DNA of 64,000 nt, from positions 372,001 to 436,000 of the forward strand of contig BRON01000016.1 in NCBI GenBank assembly GCA_024345305.1, read 5' to 3'. This DNA comes from Mrakia gelida. Lineage: Eukaryota; Basidiomycota; Tremellomycetes; Cystofilobasidiales; Mrakiaceae. How positions within the stretch are numbered: position 1 is the first letter of the stretch; each line of letters starts with the position of its first letter. Positions 11,501-22,188 of the stretch are shown piece by piece. Both the position numbers and the translations under genes were made by a program. The notes beneath the pieces are model-generated. The model saw only the letters and a program-made list of their open reading frames with translations, did no database searches and was not told the origin of the DNA.

Positions 11501-12536
11501 AAGGCGTTGAGCTCGACTTGTTGGGTTACAAGATCGTGATCGGAACGGACGTGCAGGGGGAGGAGACGCGAGAGAAGTTGGAGGAGGATGTGGAGGTGCT
11601 GGGTGGGGAGATCAGTGTGAGGACTTGTAAGGAGGATTGGGAGGATGATGATGTGGAGAAGGGGACGAAGGTGGTGCTGATTTGTTGGAGAAGAGGTGGA
11701 GAGGGATCGGAGGCGGCGAGGGAGGAGGTTGAGGCGGTGAGTTCGCGTCGAGCTCTATCTTTCTCTTTGTCCAAGGTTCTTCTCGACGCGTCGAAGCAGA
11801 GAACTGACTCGCTCTTCGGTTCGTTTCCTTCGCGTCTGGTTTGTGTGTTGTCTACAGGCTATCAAGACGAGAGCTCTCCTCCGAACGCACCTCTGGGTTC
11901 TGTCGCTCAAGCATCCCTTCTCCGCCAACCTTCCGGAGGTCACGCATGGACCGAGGGAAGCTTCTGTGCCTGGGTTTGAGGACTTCGTGCGTACTACTCC
12001 CTCTCCTCTCGCTCTCTCATCGCTCGCTCGAGTGGCGGGCTGACTCGGACTGACGCGTCGACCTCCCTCTTCATCTCTTCTTCCTCTTCCCCACCCCTCG
12101 CCTTCCGCAGAAAATCTGCGTAACGGATTACCGAGACCATCACCTCGCCATCGTCATCGCCCTCGTTCGTCTCGCTGGAGCGACCTACTCCAGAACTCTC
12201 ACGGATCGATGCACCCATCTTCTCTGCCCGCCGGACGCGTTGAGGTTGAGGACCACGAGTGGGTGAGTTCGACGTCTCCCTTTCTCACCTCTTTCGCCTT
12301 CGGCTCCTACTCCTCGTCATCCCGAATCCCTCGCTCTGCTCGACCCCTCGTTCGTTGCGTCGAACCTCGGACTAACCCTTCCCTCCTCCTTTCTTCCTCG
12401 CAGCTCCACCACCGAATCCCCCAAACTCACCCAAGCAAAGAAACAAGCTCTCGCCAACCTAGGATCGGTCCGGATCGTCCAAGATGGGCAGCGGTGGTTG
12501 GAGAGGTGTTTGGCGAACGGAGGAGACGTCGAGTAG
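8594..12536 (+). CDS. STPR-repeat / zinc-finger / BRCT-like protein
   Basis: A single frame can be followed through about fifteen phase-matched exons. First come 23-residue repeats of the form AHYRRKRE...MTPDQRA, one per 69-nt exon, matching the period and style of STPR (score-and-three peptide) DNA-binding repeats. Next come degenerate zinc fingers: CLDSHC with HSLLSH (exon 9261-9365), CLLC with HRSKVH (9437-9577), CPCC with HRRKVKPC (9945-10097), and a C-x4-C remnant near 10545. After a proline/serine-rich linker the C-terminus is BRCT-like: LLGYKIVIGTDVQGEETREK, then KICVTDYRDHHLAIVIALVR with RTLTDRCTHLLC, ending at TAG 12534-12536. The start is uncertain: the first in-frame ATG is at 8630, only about 107 bp past the stop of the previous gene. 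It may be two genes, or the 3' half of the upstream one. A chromatin or DNA-damage role is inference from the domains. Confidence 0.5.
8623..9010 (+). repeat. Tandem duplication of exon plus intron (143-bp unit)
   Basis: Two 143-bp units, beginning at 8623 and 8766, each contain the 3' end of one STPR-like exon, a 74-nt intron and the start of the next exon, and appear identical including the intron. A third, diverged unit follows from 8909 with another 74-nt intron (8937-9010). Exons 8725-8793 and 8868-8936 are both 69 nt and encode one 23-residue repeat each. This is a recent in-register duplication that keeps the frame. Confidence 0.9.
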
Positions 12537-12668
12537 GTCGAAGTGGGTTGGTGAGAGAGGGAGACGCGTAGGTGGGAGGGAGGGAAGCTTTGTTTGTACC
12601 GTGCGCTCTCGTTGTCGGCGGACGATTTTCGAGTCGTCCATGGATCATTTTCGTTTGTTTGTTCAAGC

Positions 12669-13739
12669 ATGGACGGTTTTCGACAGCTTTCTTTACCAAG
12701 GCGTGGGGGCGAAAAACGGAAGACTGCTTTGGACCCAGCTCGGCCGTTCGCGTCCAACGCTCTTCTTTCCACAGGGCTCAGCTGCCGGAACCAGAGAGAG
12801 CAAGGGAGGGGTCAAGTCGAAGTGGGAGCTACCCCCATCTGGCACGCTGCGATTCTCACCCACCCCCCAGCTCCTCCTCTCCCTATCCAAAAACACTCGG
12901 TCGAACAAATCGTCTTCAAGGAGGACAAGGTCAGGGAACGCTTCTTCCAGGACTTCCCTTTCGAGGCTTTCAGGAGCAAGACCTTGACCGAACGAGCAAC
13001 CATCGCAGATCCCGAGAGGATACAAGGGAAGGAGTGGTGGAGCTTGGGTCAGAGGACGAGGTGCCCTTCACCGGAAGAGTGAGTTCCTCACGACGAACGA
13101 CGGAGGGAGGGGAAGGAAAGGGGAAGGAGGAAGGGAAGGAAGAGCGAGCTCGAGCTGACCTTTCTTTTCCTCCTTCCCTCCTTCCTCAGCTGCATCGATT
13201 TCTGCCTCTCCCTCACCCAACACCACCGTCTCTCCCTCCCCAAAGCCTACGCCATCGCCTCAGCTCAGTTCTCTCACCTCCGCGCCATCCAGGAGATCGC
13301 TGTGAGGGCAGCCAACAGGGAAGCGGAAGCGTACGGAGCTCAGTTCCAGGGAGGAGAAATCGTTCGTCCCTCTCACCTCTTCGCCTCTTGCTGCTCTAGA
13401 AGTCAGAGCACGAGCTGCTTCTCGACCATCTGCTCGTCCGAAGGAGACACCTCACTAACCCTTCCTCTCCCTCCTCTCGTCTCTCGTGTTCTCGCTCTCG
13501 AAACCCAGGCTCGATCCGCGCGCAAAACCGAGAACGCTCTCCGATCCTGGGTCCCTCCCAGAGGAAGTGGATCCAGTGCTAAGGACGACGTCTGGTCGGC
13601 AGAGCCCAAACCTTCGTTCTACGCTCTCGAGGGGAAGTTCAGTGGAGGAGAGGCCTACGTCGATGGGTGGAAGCACTGGAACGAGGTCACCGTCGGGAGG
13701 AAGATGTACGAGGAGGAGCAAGAGGAGAAGAGAAGGTAG
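12669..13739 (+). CDS. Mitochondrial small-subunit ribosomal protein mS23 (Rsm25-like)
   Basis: The product resembles fungal mS23/Rsm25: a TPIWHAAILTHPP segment near the N-terminus (family pattern PAWY..V..HPP), then VRERFFQDFPFEAFRSKTL. The most typical part follows: LPKAYAIASAQFSHLRAIQE then AVRAANREAEAYGAQF, a helix known in this family for long-range contacts in the small subunit. The last exon carries a GWKHWNEV segment and ends at TAG 13737-13739. Introns lie near 13082-13190 and 13361-13509. The start is uncertain: I used the ATG at 12669, which is in frame, but a short upstream exon is possible and no clear mitochondrial targeting sequence is visible. It would act in mitochondrial translation and is convergent with another mitoribosomal gene to its right. 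Confidence 0.7.
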
Positions 13740-14147
13740 TTCGGAAGGAGGGAAGGAATAGGAATGGGAATGTCCGTTGACGTATCACGCGGAGAAGAGT
13801 GCGAGGGAAGGAAAGAGAGAAGTTGAGAAAGAGGAGGACGCGAGGTGAGGGTCGGAGGGACGAAAGACGACGACGTCGTCGTCGCGCTTCTTCCAACGAG
13901 AGGTTGAACGCGTGAGCCAGAACGAGAAGGTTTCTCGACGCGTATTCAGTGGAGATGGAGCAGGGTTGAGCACCCTCGTCTGCGACTCAGAGCTGGCGAC
14001 GAGAACTGAGCTCGCGTGATCACTCCAAAGTCGTCGCGCTCGTCGCGACCTCGCTCCCCTGTCTCTCTCTCTCTTTCTCTCCCACCTCGACCGAAAAGTG
14101 AGCTAAACTAAGTCCAGCATCAAGATATCCTTCCCTCGATCCCATGA
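13740..14147. other. Convergent intergenic region
   Basis: About 400 bp between the 3' ends of the two mitoribosomal genes. It contains an inverted GACGACGTCGTCGTC stretch near 13870 and A/G-rich sequence. No supported gene. Confidence 0.5.
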
Positions 14148-15682
14148 CTACTTGGGATCGTAACTCAGACCCTTCACCCTCGCCTTGAAAGCCTTCACAT
14201 CCGCCACCCTGTCGTACACCCTCTTCCTCGCCTTCCTCTCCAAAGTCTCGTCCCTGTGCACCCTCTTGGCGTGCATGATGTTGGCGTTCGTGATGTGCGC
14301 GAACTCGCGATGTTCCTTCTTCATCTTCTGCAAGATGACCTGCTCCGGGGTGAAGATTCCTGCCTCGTTGAGCTTGATCCTCTCGGCGTAGGCTCGTCGT
14401 TTCTTCTCCCTCGCGGTGAGGATGGCGGCCGAGGTGATGGTAGGGTCTCGAGTTCCGGAGAGGTTGGCCCTGGAGGTGACGAGAGGGAGGAATCGACGAG
14501 CAGCTCCCTTTCGAGAAGGAGCAGCGTGGCCTTTACGTTGGAGAGCTCCGTCCCATCCTTGTCCAGCGAACTTGTCTCCGACGTTGACGAAGTTCCAGAC
14601 GGCTTCCCTCCCCGAGTCGACGATCTTAGCTGGGAAGTGAGGGAGGGTAGGAGGGGGTCGAAGGGGTTTCTCCATGTCGATCTTGAAGGTGGTAGGAAGT
14701 TGACCCTCGTCCGCGAACTCCCACGACATCGAGCCCAACCTCGCGCCTCCCTGGAAGGAATGAGGAGTGAACCCCGAGTCCTCGGTTCGGAAGTTGCGTT
14801 CTCCTTGTTCGATCTTGACGGTTTCCTCGTCTCGTTCGATGTCGATTCTTGAAGCGAGGTAGTTTTGGAACTCGGTGATGGCTGGGGAAGGGGAGGTGAG
14901 GGAGCGAGTGGATTTGGAGGAGTGAAGAGGGACGCAGAGGAAGGATTCCATGCCTCGGGTGAAGGTTCGGACTTTGGGGATGTTCTGAGAAAGGGAGGAA
15001 ACGAAGGGAGGGAGAGGGTCAGCAAAAGAAAGAACGAAACGAGGAAGGAAGGTCGAAACGAAAAGTGAGCTTCGAGCTCGTCCTCCTTCCCTTCCCTTCC
15101 CCTTCTCCTTCCCTCCCTTCCTCTCGACTTCTATAGAGACGAAGGTAGATGACTCACCAGTCTCTTCCATGATTCTCCAACCTGACCAGTCTTGATGAGT
15201 CCTCTTATGCGATCCTTGGAGATTCCGTAGGTTGTCGAGAGGGCGTTGACTCGGAAGATGGAGGTTGCTGCTGGAGGGGACTGGGTGTAGGCTTCGTAGA
15301 TCTCGGCTTGGAGGTCGCACGAGAGGGGAGGAGAGGGTTTGAAGTAAGGGTTTTCGGGGTAGGGCTGCAGAAGGGATGGAGTGTAGGAGAAGATCAGCTC
15401 GAGACAAGGAAGAAGAGGGGAGGTCGAGAAAGTCGAGTCGAGAAACGAGAAACTCACAACGTCTCCTCCGAGCCAGTTGTGCTGTCCCTTGGTAGGCCAC
15501 TTCCATTTTGACCCAGCGTTCCTCGCCCACTTGAAGAGGTCGTCGTTGGAAGCTCGATCCATAGCTGCTGGGCGAGGAGCGTCGAACTCGTACTCTAGCG
15601 GACTCCAGACTCTTCCTCCGACCTTGGACTCGTCCGCTCGATGGGTGGGAGTGTCCGTGTTGAGAGTTCCTCGAAGGACCAT
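14148..15682 (-). CDS. Mitochondrial small-subunit ribosomal protein mS45 (Bot1/Mrps35-like)
   Basis: The minus-strand product has the hallmark of the mS45/Bot1 family: FKWARNAGSKWKWPTKGQ and HNWLGG, then a PENPYFKPSPPLS segment, then LQAEIYEAYTQSP with a helix-turn-helix-like TTYGISKDRIRGLIKTGQVG. The long last exon (down to TAG 14148-14150) is basic at its end (HAKRVHRDETLERKARKRVY). The first ATG in the good frame is at 15682 (MVLRGTLNT). Upstream, frame 15967-15690 reads like a mitochondrial presequence (MAAFPLLHRPLSS, then RSFLLPRRSLSSSPGSFNAL) and PPAQVWIPPKTPLPV, but joining it needs two opposite single-base shifts and passes a TAG. The true N-terminus is therefore uncertain. Role: structural component of the mitochondrial small ribosomal subunit. 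Confidence 0.75.
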
Positions 15683-16298
15683 CGGTTACTTGGGAGGTAA
15701 GGATCGAATCCAGGTCTTGTTTGAACGGGGAGAGGAGTCTTGGGAGGGATCCAGACTTGAGCGGGAGGGTCTCGCAGGGTCGTAAGGAGGTTCGACTTCT
15801 CCTCCTCCTTCCTCTCCTTCGAGAGCGTTGAAGGAACCGGGCGAAGAGCTCAGAGAACGACGAGGGAGGAGGAACGAGCGAGAGGAGGAAGAGAGTTTGA
15901 GAGCGAGGCGAGAGGAGGAGGAAGCCTAGGAGGAGAGAGGGCGGTGAAGGAGAGGGAAGGCAGCCATCTCGGGCGGTCGTGTGTCATGGTTTGAAGGAGG
16001 AGGAGGGAGGAAGGTGAAGAGGAGAGGTGAGCTCGTCGCCTTTTTTTTTTATTCGGGCCGGATCTATTAGGTTTTAGTAGGATAGTTGAATCCTCTGCCA
16101 GGTGATGAGCTCTACGATCCAAATCGCTGACGAAAATATTTGACTTTCTTCTTCGACACAGGGCAACGACGGGAGCGAGCGAGCTGACCTCGACCTCCTT
16201 CGCCTTCCTCTCATGCCCTTTCAACCCTCACCACCGGAATCATCCGACCTCCACAATCTACAACTCCAAACCGACCTCGACGACACCCTTGCAGAGTC
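15683..16298. promoter_or_regulatory. Divergent upstream region with possible mS45 leader
   Basis: Lies between the start of mS45 (minus) and the F-box-like gene (plus). The left half (15683-15967) reads on the minus strand as a likely targeting presequence with frame breaks. The right half holds a run of ten T near 16040 and no convincing coding sequence. It presumably contains both promoters. Confidence 0.4.
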
Positions 16299-18688
16299 AT
16301 GAATCGAGTCAGTTCAATTATAATCTCCGGCTGTTTCCGTTGGCGAAGACGGAAGGGAGCCAAAGCTCAAGCTGACCTCCCAACCCTCCCCTCCGATCCC
16401 TTTGCCCTTCTTACAGCTTCCAAATGAGCTGATCCTCGAAATCTACAAGTTCAGTAGTATTCCAGGACGTAACTCTCTCTCCCTTACTTGCTCAAAGATG
16501 AACAAGGCCGATTCTGTTTTCGTTATCAGACGTTCAACGAAGCTCACCTCGCTGAACTCAACCTTCCTCCCTTCTCCCTCTTCGTTCTTCTAGATCTCTC
16601 GTCCGGTCATCCTTCGATCTATCACAGTCACCCTCACTGGAGACTCCAAAGGAAAGGCTCGTCTCCTAGAGGTCTCAACCAGAGAAGATCTAGCTCTCTT
16701 CTGCAGGTGAGCCTTCGAGGACCCTGCCGGCTGCTCTCCTATCTCGATCTTCGCTGACATTGTCCTCCCCTTTACTCGCGTTCTTCCAGAGAACTCACCA
16801 TCACTCTCGATCACACGTACCCCTGGGATCGCTCCTCTCTCGAAGAAGTCACAAGCAACCTCCTCGCCACGATCCTCCACCTTCGAAACCTCGACATCCT
16901 CCGAGCAGGTCAGCTCGTCCTCCCTCCCGACGTCGTTCAAGTCATCCTCGACCATCCCAGACTCTCCATCCTCGACAACCCACCTTTCGTATCTGGTCTC
17001 GGTCTCGCCGAAGGTCCAGACGCTCTCATCCTCCCTCCCTCCTCCTCGTCCTCCTCCTCCTCGCTTGGTAAACCTCCCCTTCGCGTCCCCATCATCTGCA
17101 CCGGATCCCAGGACGACTCCACCAACTTCATCTCCTCCCAGTACCCCGTCGAGGTCATCAACGCCGTCTTCCTCTCCGACAGGTTCGAGTTCGAAACCCT
17201 CCTCCTCCTCGACCGACTCGCTCTTCCTCCGTCGCGTCCCTGGTCGCCCATCCCTTCCCTCCGAGAGATCTGCATCACCCCAGCAGCAGCCAGCTCGGAG
17301 AACCTCGGAGCTTGGATTCACGAGATCCTCGAGGCTCAGCCGATGATGGAGAAGATGTCGATCGAGTTTGGGAAGCATGGGAATCAGTTGGGAGACAAGG
17401 AGAGGATGAGGAGGTTAGGGAAGGTGAGGTGGTTCGAGCACCTCGCGTTCTTGCATCGAGAGCCGATCGCTGGGTGGTCATCGTGGAGGGATCTGGCTCT
17501 TGGGGCGACGAAGGATGGGATCACGGATGCTTCATTTTCTTGGACAAATTCGGTTCGTTTTGTCTCCCTCTTTCCGTCTCGCACTCTTGCTTTCTCGATC
17601 TGACGCGTCTCTTCTTCCTTCGCTCTCCTCAGAGAGGCATCGCCCCCTTCCTTCGAAACGCCGGAGTCAACTTCCCTGCTCTCGCCGGCTCGTACACGGT
17701 CTCGAGTTCCGCGCCTGGGTGAGTCTCTCTCCTCGTCGACTTCATTCTCGCGACCTGACCCATCCGCTCTTCCCTCTTCGCAGAACGACATCCTTCGCGC
17801 CCTCTCCCACTTCCCCTCCCTCACCTCCCTCCGCCTCCGAGGCTTTCTCCTCCCTTGGACCATCAATTCGCGAATCCTCTATTGCTCCCCTTCCTGCTCA
17901 GCCATCGTCCAGCGCGTCCACCGTAAGATTTGGGACGAAACCGAAGCCGAAGGAGGCTCTCTCGCAGCTTGGGAGCATCACCTTCTGCCCGGGAATCTCG
18001 CCAGGATCCGATCGCTCGCCAACGTCCTCCCTGACGGATGTGAGGTGCTGTGGAACCCGACGTTGACGGGGAACAAGAGGGCTGAGAGGCAAGGGGAGGC
18101 GCCGTTTGGGACGTGGAGATGGACGATTTGGGGCAAGGATGGGGAGGACGAAGCGAAGTTGGTGGAGAAAGAGAGTGAGGAGGACGATGGAGTGATCCTG
18201 CCGAGGTCGTTGAAGATGATGGAGTCGTTCTGCTGGGTGTGTCACGATAAGGATTCGTGCGACCTGCCGGAGTGGGAGGAGGTGTTCAGGGAGACGTTGG
18301 AGAAACGGTGAGTTCCGAGTGATCTCGTACAACCTCTTGGGTCGTGCTGGGCTCGTCCCAGCCGTCCTGCTGTTCGGGCGGACTCGGTCGAACCGTTCGA
18401 CTCGACGCGACTCGACGCGACGACGACGCTTCTGACTCCCCTTCTCCTCGTTTCTCTCACCCCGCAGGAACATGAAGATCCTCGACAACTGGGACCTCTC
18501 TTGCGAGTCGGTGTGTCGAGGTGAAGCGGTGGAGTGGGACGAGCGAGGAGATGATTGGGGGTGAGTCCGAGCTCTTTCTTCTTCCCTCTTCTTCGTTCGT
18601 CTCGATCAGCTGATTTAAAAACTTCCCTCTATCCTGCGTCATTTTCAGATCTCCGAAGCCCGAGTCGTCGGAATTAGCGGATGAATAG
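16299..18688 (+). CDS. F-box-like protein
   Basis: The first coding exon is only nine bases (ATG 16299, MNR), spliced in phase 0 over a canonical intron with a GCTGACC branch to LPNELILEIYKFSSIPGRNS, a typical F-box start (LP.E...I). The rest is leucine-rich with segments such as VILRSITVTLTGDSKGKARL and LLATILHLRNLDILRAGQLV, then NDILRALSHFPSLTSLRLRG, as expected for the target-binding part of an F-box protein. Later exons are acidic and end at TAG 18686-18688. The likely role is substrate recognition in an SCF ubiquitin ligase; the substrate cannot be predicted. It differs from the other F-box-like family in this window. Convergent with the small gene to its right. Confidence 0.65.
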
Positions 18689-19020
18689 GGAAACGCGTCG
18701 GCTGGGACGACGTCGTGAAACTTCGACGCTTTTATTTGTCTTGTTTCGGTTTGTGTATCATGCTCGAGGACGGTCATTTTTGTAGTGAACGACAATGGTT
18801 TGTAGTCTGTGCGTATTGCGATCATGCTCGATCTCCTTGAATATCTTGGGCCAGCAGCAAGAGGCGAGGCGAAGACTCGTCGCGCCGTTCGATTCGAAGC
18901 GGCGTGTTTCGAGGGGCAAAGGCGAAGCAGTCTCTTAGGAAAGCATGATATAAAAGTCGTCAAGTTCGTAAACACCAACTCAGCTTCAACGCGAAGAACA
19001 ACCTACTGGAAACGAGAGCC
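18689..19020. other. Convergent intergenic region
   Basis: About 330 bp between two converging 3' ends. A/T content rises near 18730-18790, as expected for 3' untranslated and polyadenylation sequence. No gene seen. Confidence 0.5.
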
Positions 19021-19458
19021 TCACGACCTCTTCCAAATCCATCTTCTCCACCCACCCTTCCCCTCTCCTTCCTTCACTCCCGACGACGACGACGACTCCT
19101 CCCCAGCGATCCCGACATTCTCCACCGCCTCCCCGTCCTCATCGAACACAATCCCCGTCTTCGCCTGCACCAGCTGCTCCCACGACGTCGTGTTGAGGTT
19201 GAGTCTCACGGAATCGAAGACCAACTTCTCGACCTGCTTGTTGCTCGTGAGACCGATGAAGACGGTGTCCTCCTTGCTGTTTTGGACCATGAGCGACCGG
19301 TAGGGTTCGGTTTGAGGGAGTTGCTTGAGTTGGGTTTGGATGGATTCGATCCGAGCTGCTCGAGCTTTTCGTTCGGCGGCGAGGGACGACTCCTTTCGAA
19401 AATCTCGCCCTTGACTTCTCGCTTGCCCTCCCTCGTTCTCTCCAAACCACCAGGCCAT
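19021..19458 (-). CDS. Short conserved-looking unknown protein
   Basis: An intronless 145-codon frame from ATG 19458-19456 (MAWWFGENEGGQARSQGRDF) to TGA 19023-19021. Codon choice matches neighbouring genes. An N-terminal charged helix (SLAAERKARAARIESIQTQL) is followed by a compact middle (FIGLTSNKQVEKLVFDSVRL) and a serine-rich, then Trp/Lys-rich tail (GGWRRWIWKRS). No signal peptide or recognised domain. The frame stays open upstream on this strand across the La N-terminus, so a longer protein is formally possible, but MAWW is the natural start. Its start codon shares two bases with that of the divergent La gene. Confidence 0.6.
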   Translation of the reverse strand: MAWWFGENEGGQARSQGRDFRKESSLAAERKARAARIESIQTQLKQLPQTEPYRSLMVQNSKEDTVFIGLTSNKQVEKLVFDSVRLNLNTTSWEQLVQAKTGIVFDEDGEAVENVGIAGEESSSSSGVKEGEGKGGWRRWIWKRS

Positions 19459-21878
19459 GTCTGAATCCACTCCCCTCGAAGCCGTCGCCGCCCCCGTTGC
19501 CGCTATGGAAGTCGATACCCCTACCCCTACCCCTGCTCCTGCTGCTGCATCGGAACCCGTCGCTGTTCCTGAAGCTTCGACCTCTGCCACCGTCGCTGAG
19601 GTCGCCTCCTCCCCCGCCGTCGCTATCCTGCCTGAGGAGGAGGAGATCGCTGCTAAGACTCTTGCTCAGGGTGAGTTACATCTTCCTTTCATCTCTCCAT
19701 ATATTCGTTTGCTTCGAGGAGCTCTCTTACGACGGGATGGTCGGGTCCAAAGAACTCGAGCTCACTCAAAAACCCTCCCTTCCCTTTCCCTCCTTTCCAG
19801 TCGAGTTCTACTTCAACGACGCCAACCTCCCCTACGACAAGTTCCTCTGGACCTCCACTCAGAAGGATCCTCTCGGTCAAGGATGGGTCCCCATCGCTCT
19901 CGTTTCCTCGTTCAAGAGGATGAAGGATTACCTCCCCAAGGGAATCCCTTGGATCGCTACCGTCTTGCGAAGATCGGACGGTCTGCTCGCTGTGGATGCG
20001 GATGGGTTGAAGGTCAGGAGGATCCCGGAGCTTAGACCTCCTGTGGACGCTTTTGGAAGGAGCATTTACGCTGTACGTATCAAAGAAAGAGATCGGCGAA
20101 GCAGGACGAGGGGAGGGAAGGAAGGCAGGGAAGGAGAGCTCGAGCTGACTCGATTTCTCGTTTGGTTTTGCTTTCTTTCGACTTTTGTAGAAGGGCTTCG
20201 GAGAGGATTCTCCTACCCTTCAGGCTGAGCTCGAGGAGTACTTCACCACTTTCGGAAAGATCAACGTCGTCAGGAAGCGAGTTGATGACAAGAAGGTCTT
20301 CAAGGTTCGTTCCGTTCAGCCCGTTTCGCCTTCCTTCCCTTGACCTTCGTTCGTTTCGTTCGTCGAGCTCGCCCTGACTCTTCCCTCGTCTTTCGATTTG
20401 CAGAACTCCATCTTCTGCGAGTTCGCCTCCATCGAGTCAGCCGAGAAGTTCCTCGCTCTGGATCCCAAGCCTCAGTACAAGGGTGTCGAGCTCGTCACCA
20501 TGTCCAAGTGAGTTGTCTCGTCTCGTCTCTCTCCTCCTTCCTCTCTCGCTCGCATACGACCGCAAGCTAACCTCTCCCTCCTTCTTCGCTCCCCAGGGAC
20601 GCTTACGTCCAAATGAAAATGAAGGAGAAAGGTCTCGACGCCGAATCCCTCCAACGAGGCGACAAGCCCAAGTCCTCCACCCCTTCAACCAACCACAAGT
20701 TCAACGCCTTCAAGGAGATGGCCTACATCGCCAAGAACGGTAAACCCTCGGAACGAGCTGCGCCCTCTGGAGGAAAGGAGAAGAGGAAGAGGGAGGAGGA
20801 GGTTGAGGAGGATAGGAAGAGGAAGAAGATCCAGGAGATTGTGGTGGATTACTTGGGAGTCAAGCATCATGTTACCGAGGAGGGAGTGATTGCGGATAAG
20901 AGCTTGCTTGTGCCGCCTACGGGACATGTGTTGAGGTTCGAGGGAGGAGGAGCCGAGGGGGATTGGAGGGTTTTGAAGGTGAGTCGACGCGTCGTTCTTT
21001 GGGGTCTTTGTTGCTCGAGTGGAGTGTTTCGAGAGTCGAGTCGCGCTTCCTCTACCTCGCTCAAGTTCTCTTCTCGCGTATACTGATTCCCACTTTCTCC
21101 CCATCCTCCTCTTCCTTCCGTCCCTCTTCTTTCCTTCCCTTCCCTCCGTCTCCTCCTCCCAACCCTCTCGTCCCACCCTCCCTCACGCCCCCACCCACCC
21201 AGACCGACCTCATCGACGCCGGCTTCCCCACCCCCTTCATCGTCTTCCCCAAAGGATCCACCTCCGGAGCCTTCGAATCCACCCCCACCCCCTTCACCCC
21301 CGAATCCCTCGCCGCCCTCCAAGCTCGAAACATCCTCGTCGGAGGAAACCCCATCGTCTGGTCCATCATGGAGGGAGAGGATCTCCACAAGCACTACCTC
21401 ACCAGAGCCAACTTCCAGGCTAAGAAGGCTCTTGAGGCGCTTCTTGCTGCTGGAACTTCGTCGGCAGGCGGAGGAGGAGGAGGAGGAGGACGAGGTGGAG
21501 GACGAGGTGGTCGAGGTGGAGGAAGGGGTGGAGGAGGACGAGGTGGAGGAGATAGGGGTGGACGAGGCGGTAGGGGAGGAAGGGGTGGACGAGGTGGAGG
21601 ACGAGGTGGACGAGATCGAGATGGAGGACGAGATGGGGATAAGAAGGAGGGAGGAAACGCGTCGGAAACCAAGGCCGCTGCTCCTGCTGAGGCTTCGTCT
21701 GCTGCTCCTAGGGTGAGTTGTTCTTCCCCTCTCTCGCACCTCTCGATTCGAACTTGTTTTTGGGACGATTGCTGACCTCGTCTACTTCGTCTTGGTTCTC
21801 GCGCAGGCCATCGACAAGGACACCGCCGCCGGACAAGGAGTTCGAGGTGCCGCTGCTCCCAAACTCGCTCTCGCTTAG
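19457..21878 (+). CDS. LHP1: La-type RNA-binding protein
   Basis: Homologue of the La protein (yeast Lhp1), which binds the UUU-OH 3' ends of RNA polymerase III transcripts and protects pre-tRNAs in the nucleus. After a Pro/Ala-rich N-terminus comes the La motif (EFYFNDANLPYDKFLW, then WVPIALVSSFKRMKDY and IPWIATVLRRSDGLLAVDADG). An RRM follows (SIYAKGFGED, FTTFGKINVVRKRVDDKKVF, FCEFASIESAEKFLAL), then a lysine-rich linker (GGKEKRKREEEVEEDRKRKK) and a second RRM-like region (GHVLRFEGGGAEGDWRVLK, PFIVFPKGSTSGAF). Near the end lies an RGG-type tail. At least six introns, several very short. The start used is ATG 19457; the next in-frame ATG (19505, MEVDTP) would avoid the overlap with the divergent gene. 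Stop TAG 21876-21878. Confidence 0.92.
21466..21640 (+). repeat. GGN-rich repeat encoding an RGG tail
   Basis: Imperfect GGA/GGT/CGA codon repeats encode a glycine-arginine tract of alternating GGG, RGG and RDGG units in the La C-terminus. RGG tails usually bind RNA or promote condensates. Confidence 0.85.
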
Positions 21879-22188
21879 ACTCTCGGTGGAACGCCTACTC
21901 TCGCTACAACCTCTTTTGCTTTTTTTGAATTTAACGAACGCTGGTGTACTCAACTCTCTCTCGTTCTCACATCGCGAAAGGAAAGCAAGCGAGTGAGCCT
22001 CGCCGGCCGCTCGTTCTCCTTCTCATCCCCGTGGGCGCCTCACCGCTTCCTTTTCTCCCAGACTCTCCACAAGGAGGAGACAGAACCAAAGCACGAAGAC
22101 GCTGAATAAAGATGGATCCTCCTCTCGAACGAGCGAACGTAACGTATCTAAGCTCTCTCTCTCGTCGACATCCACCGTCCGTCCGAGC
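21879..22188. other. Convergent intergenic region
   Basis: About 310 bp between the La and glutathione S-transferase 3' ends, with a T run at 21912-21929. No gene seen. Confidence 0.5.

Noticed and set aside
20867..21739. Ser/Thr-rich 290-codon minus-strand frame across the La gene
   Set aside because: It is the mirror of the GGN-repeat RGG tail and neighbouring La exons, which are certain.
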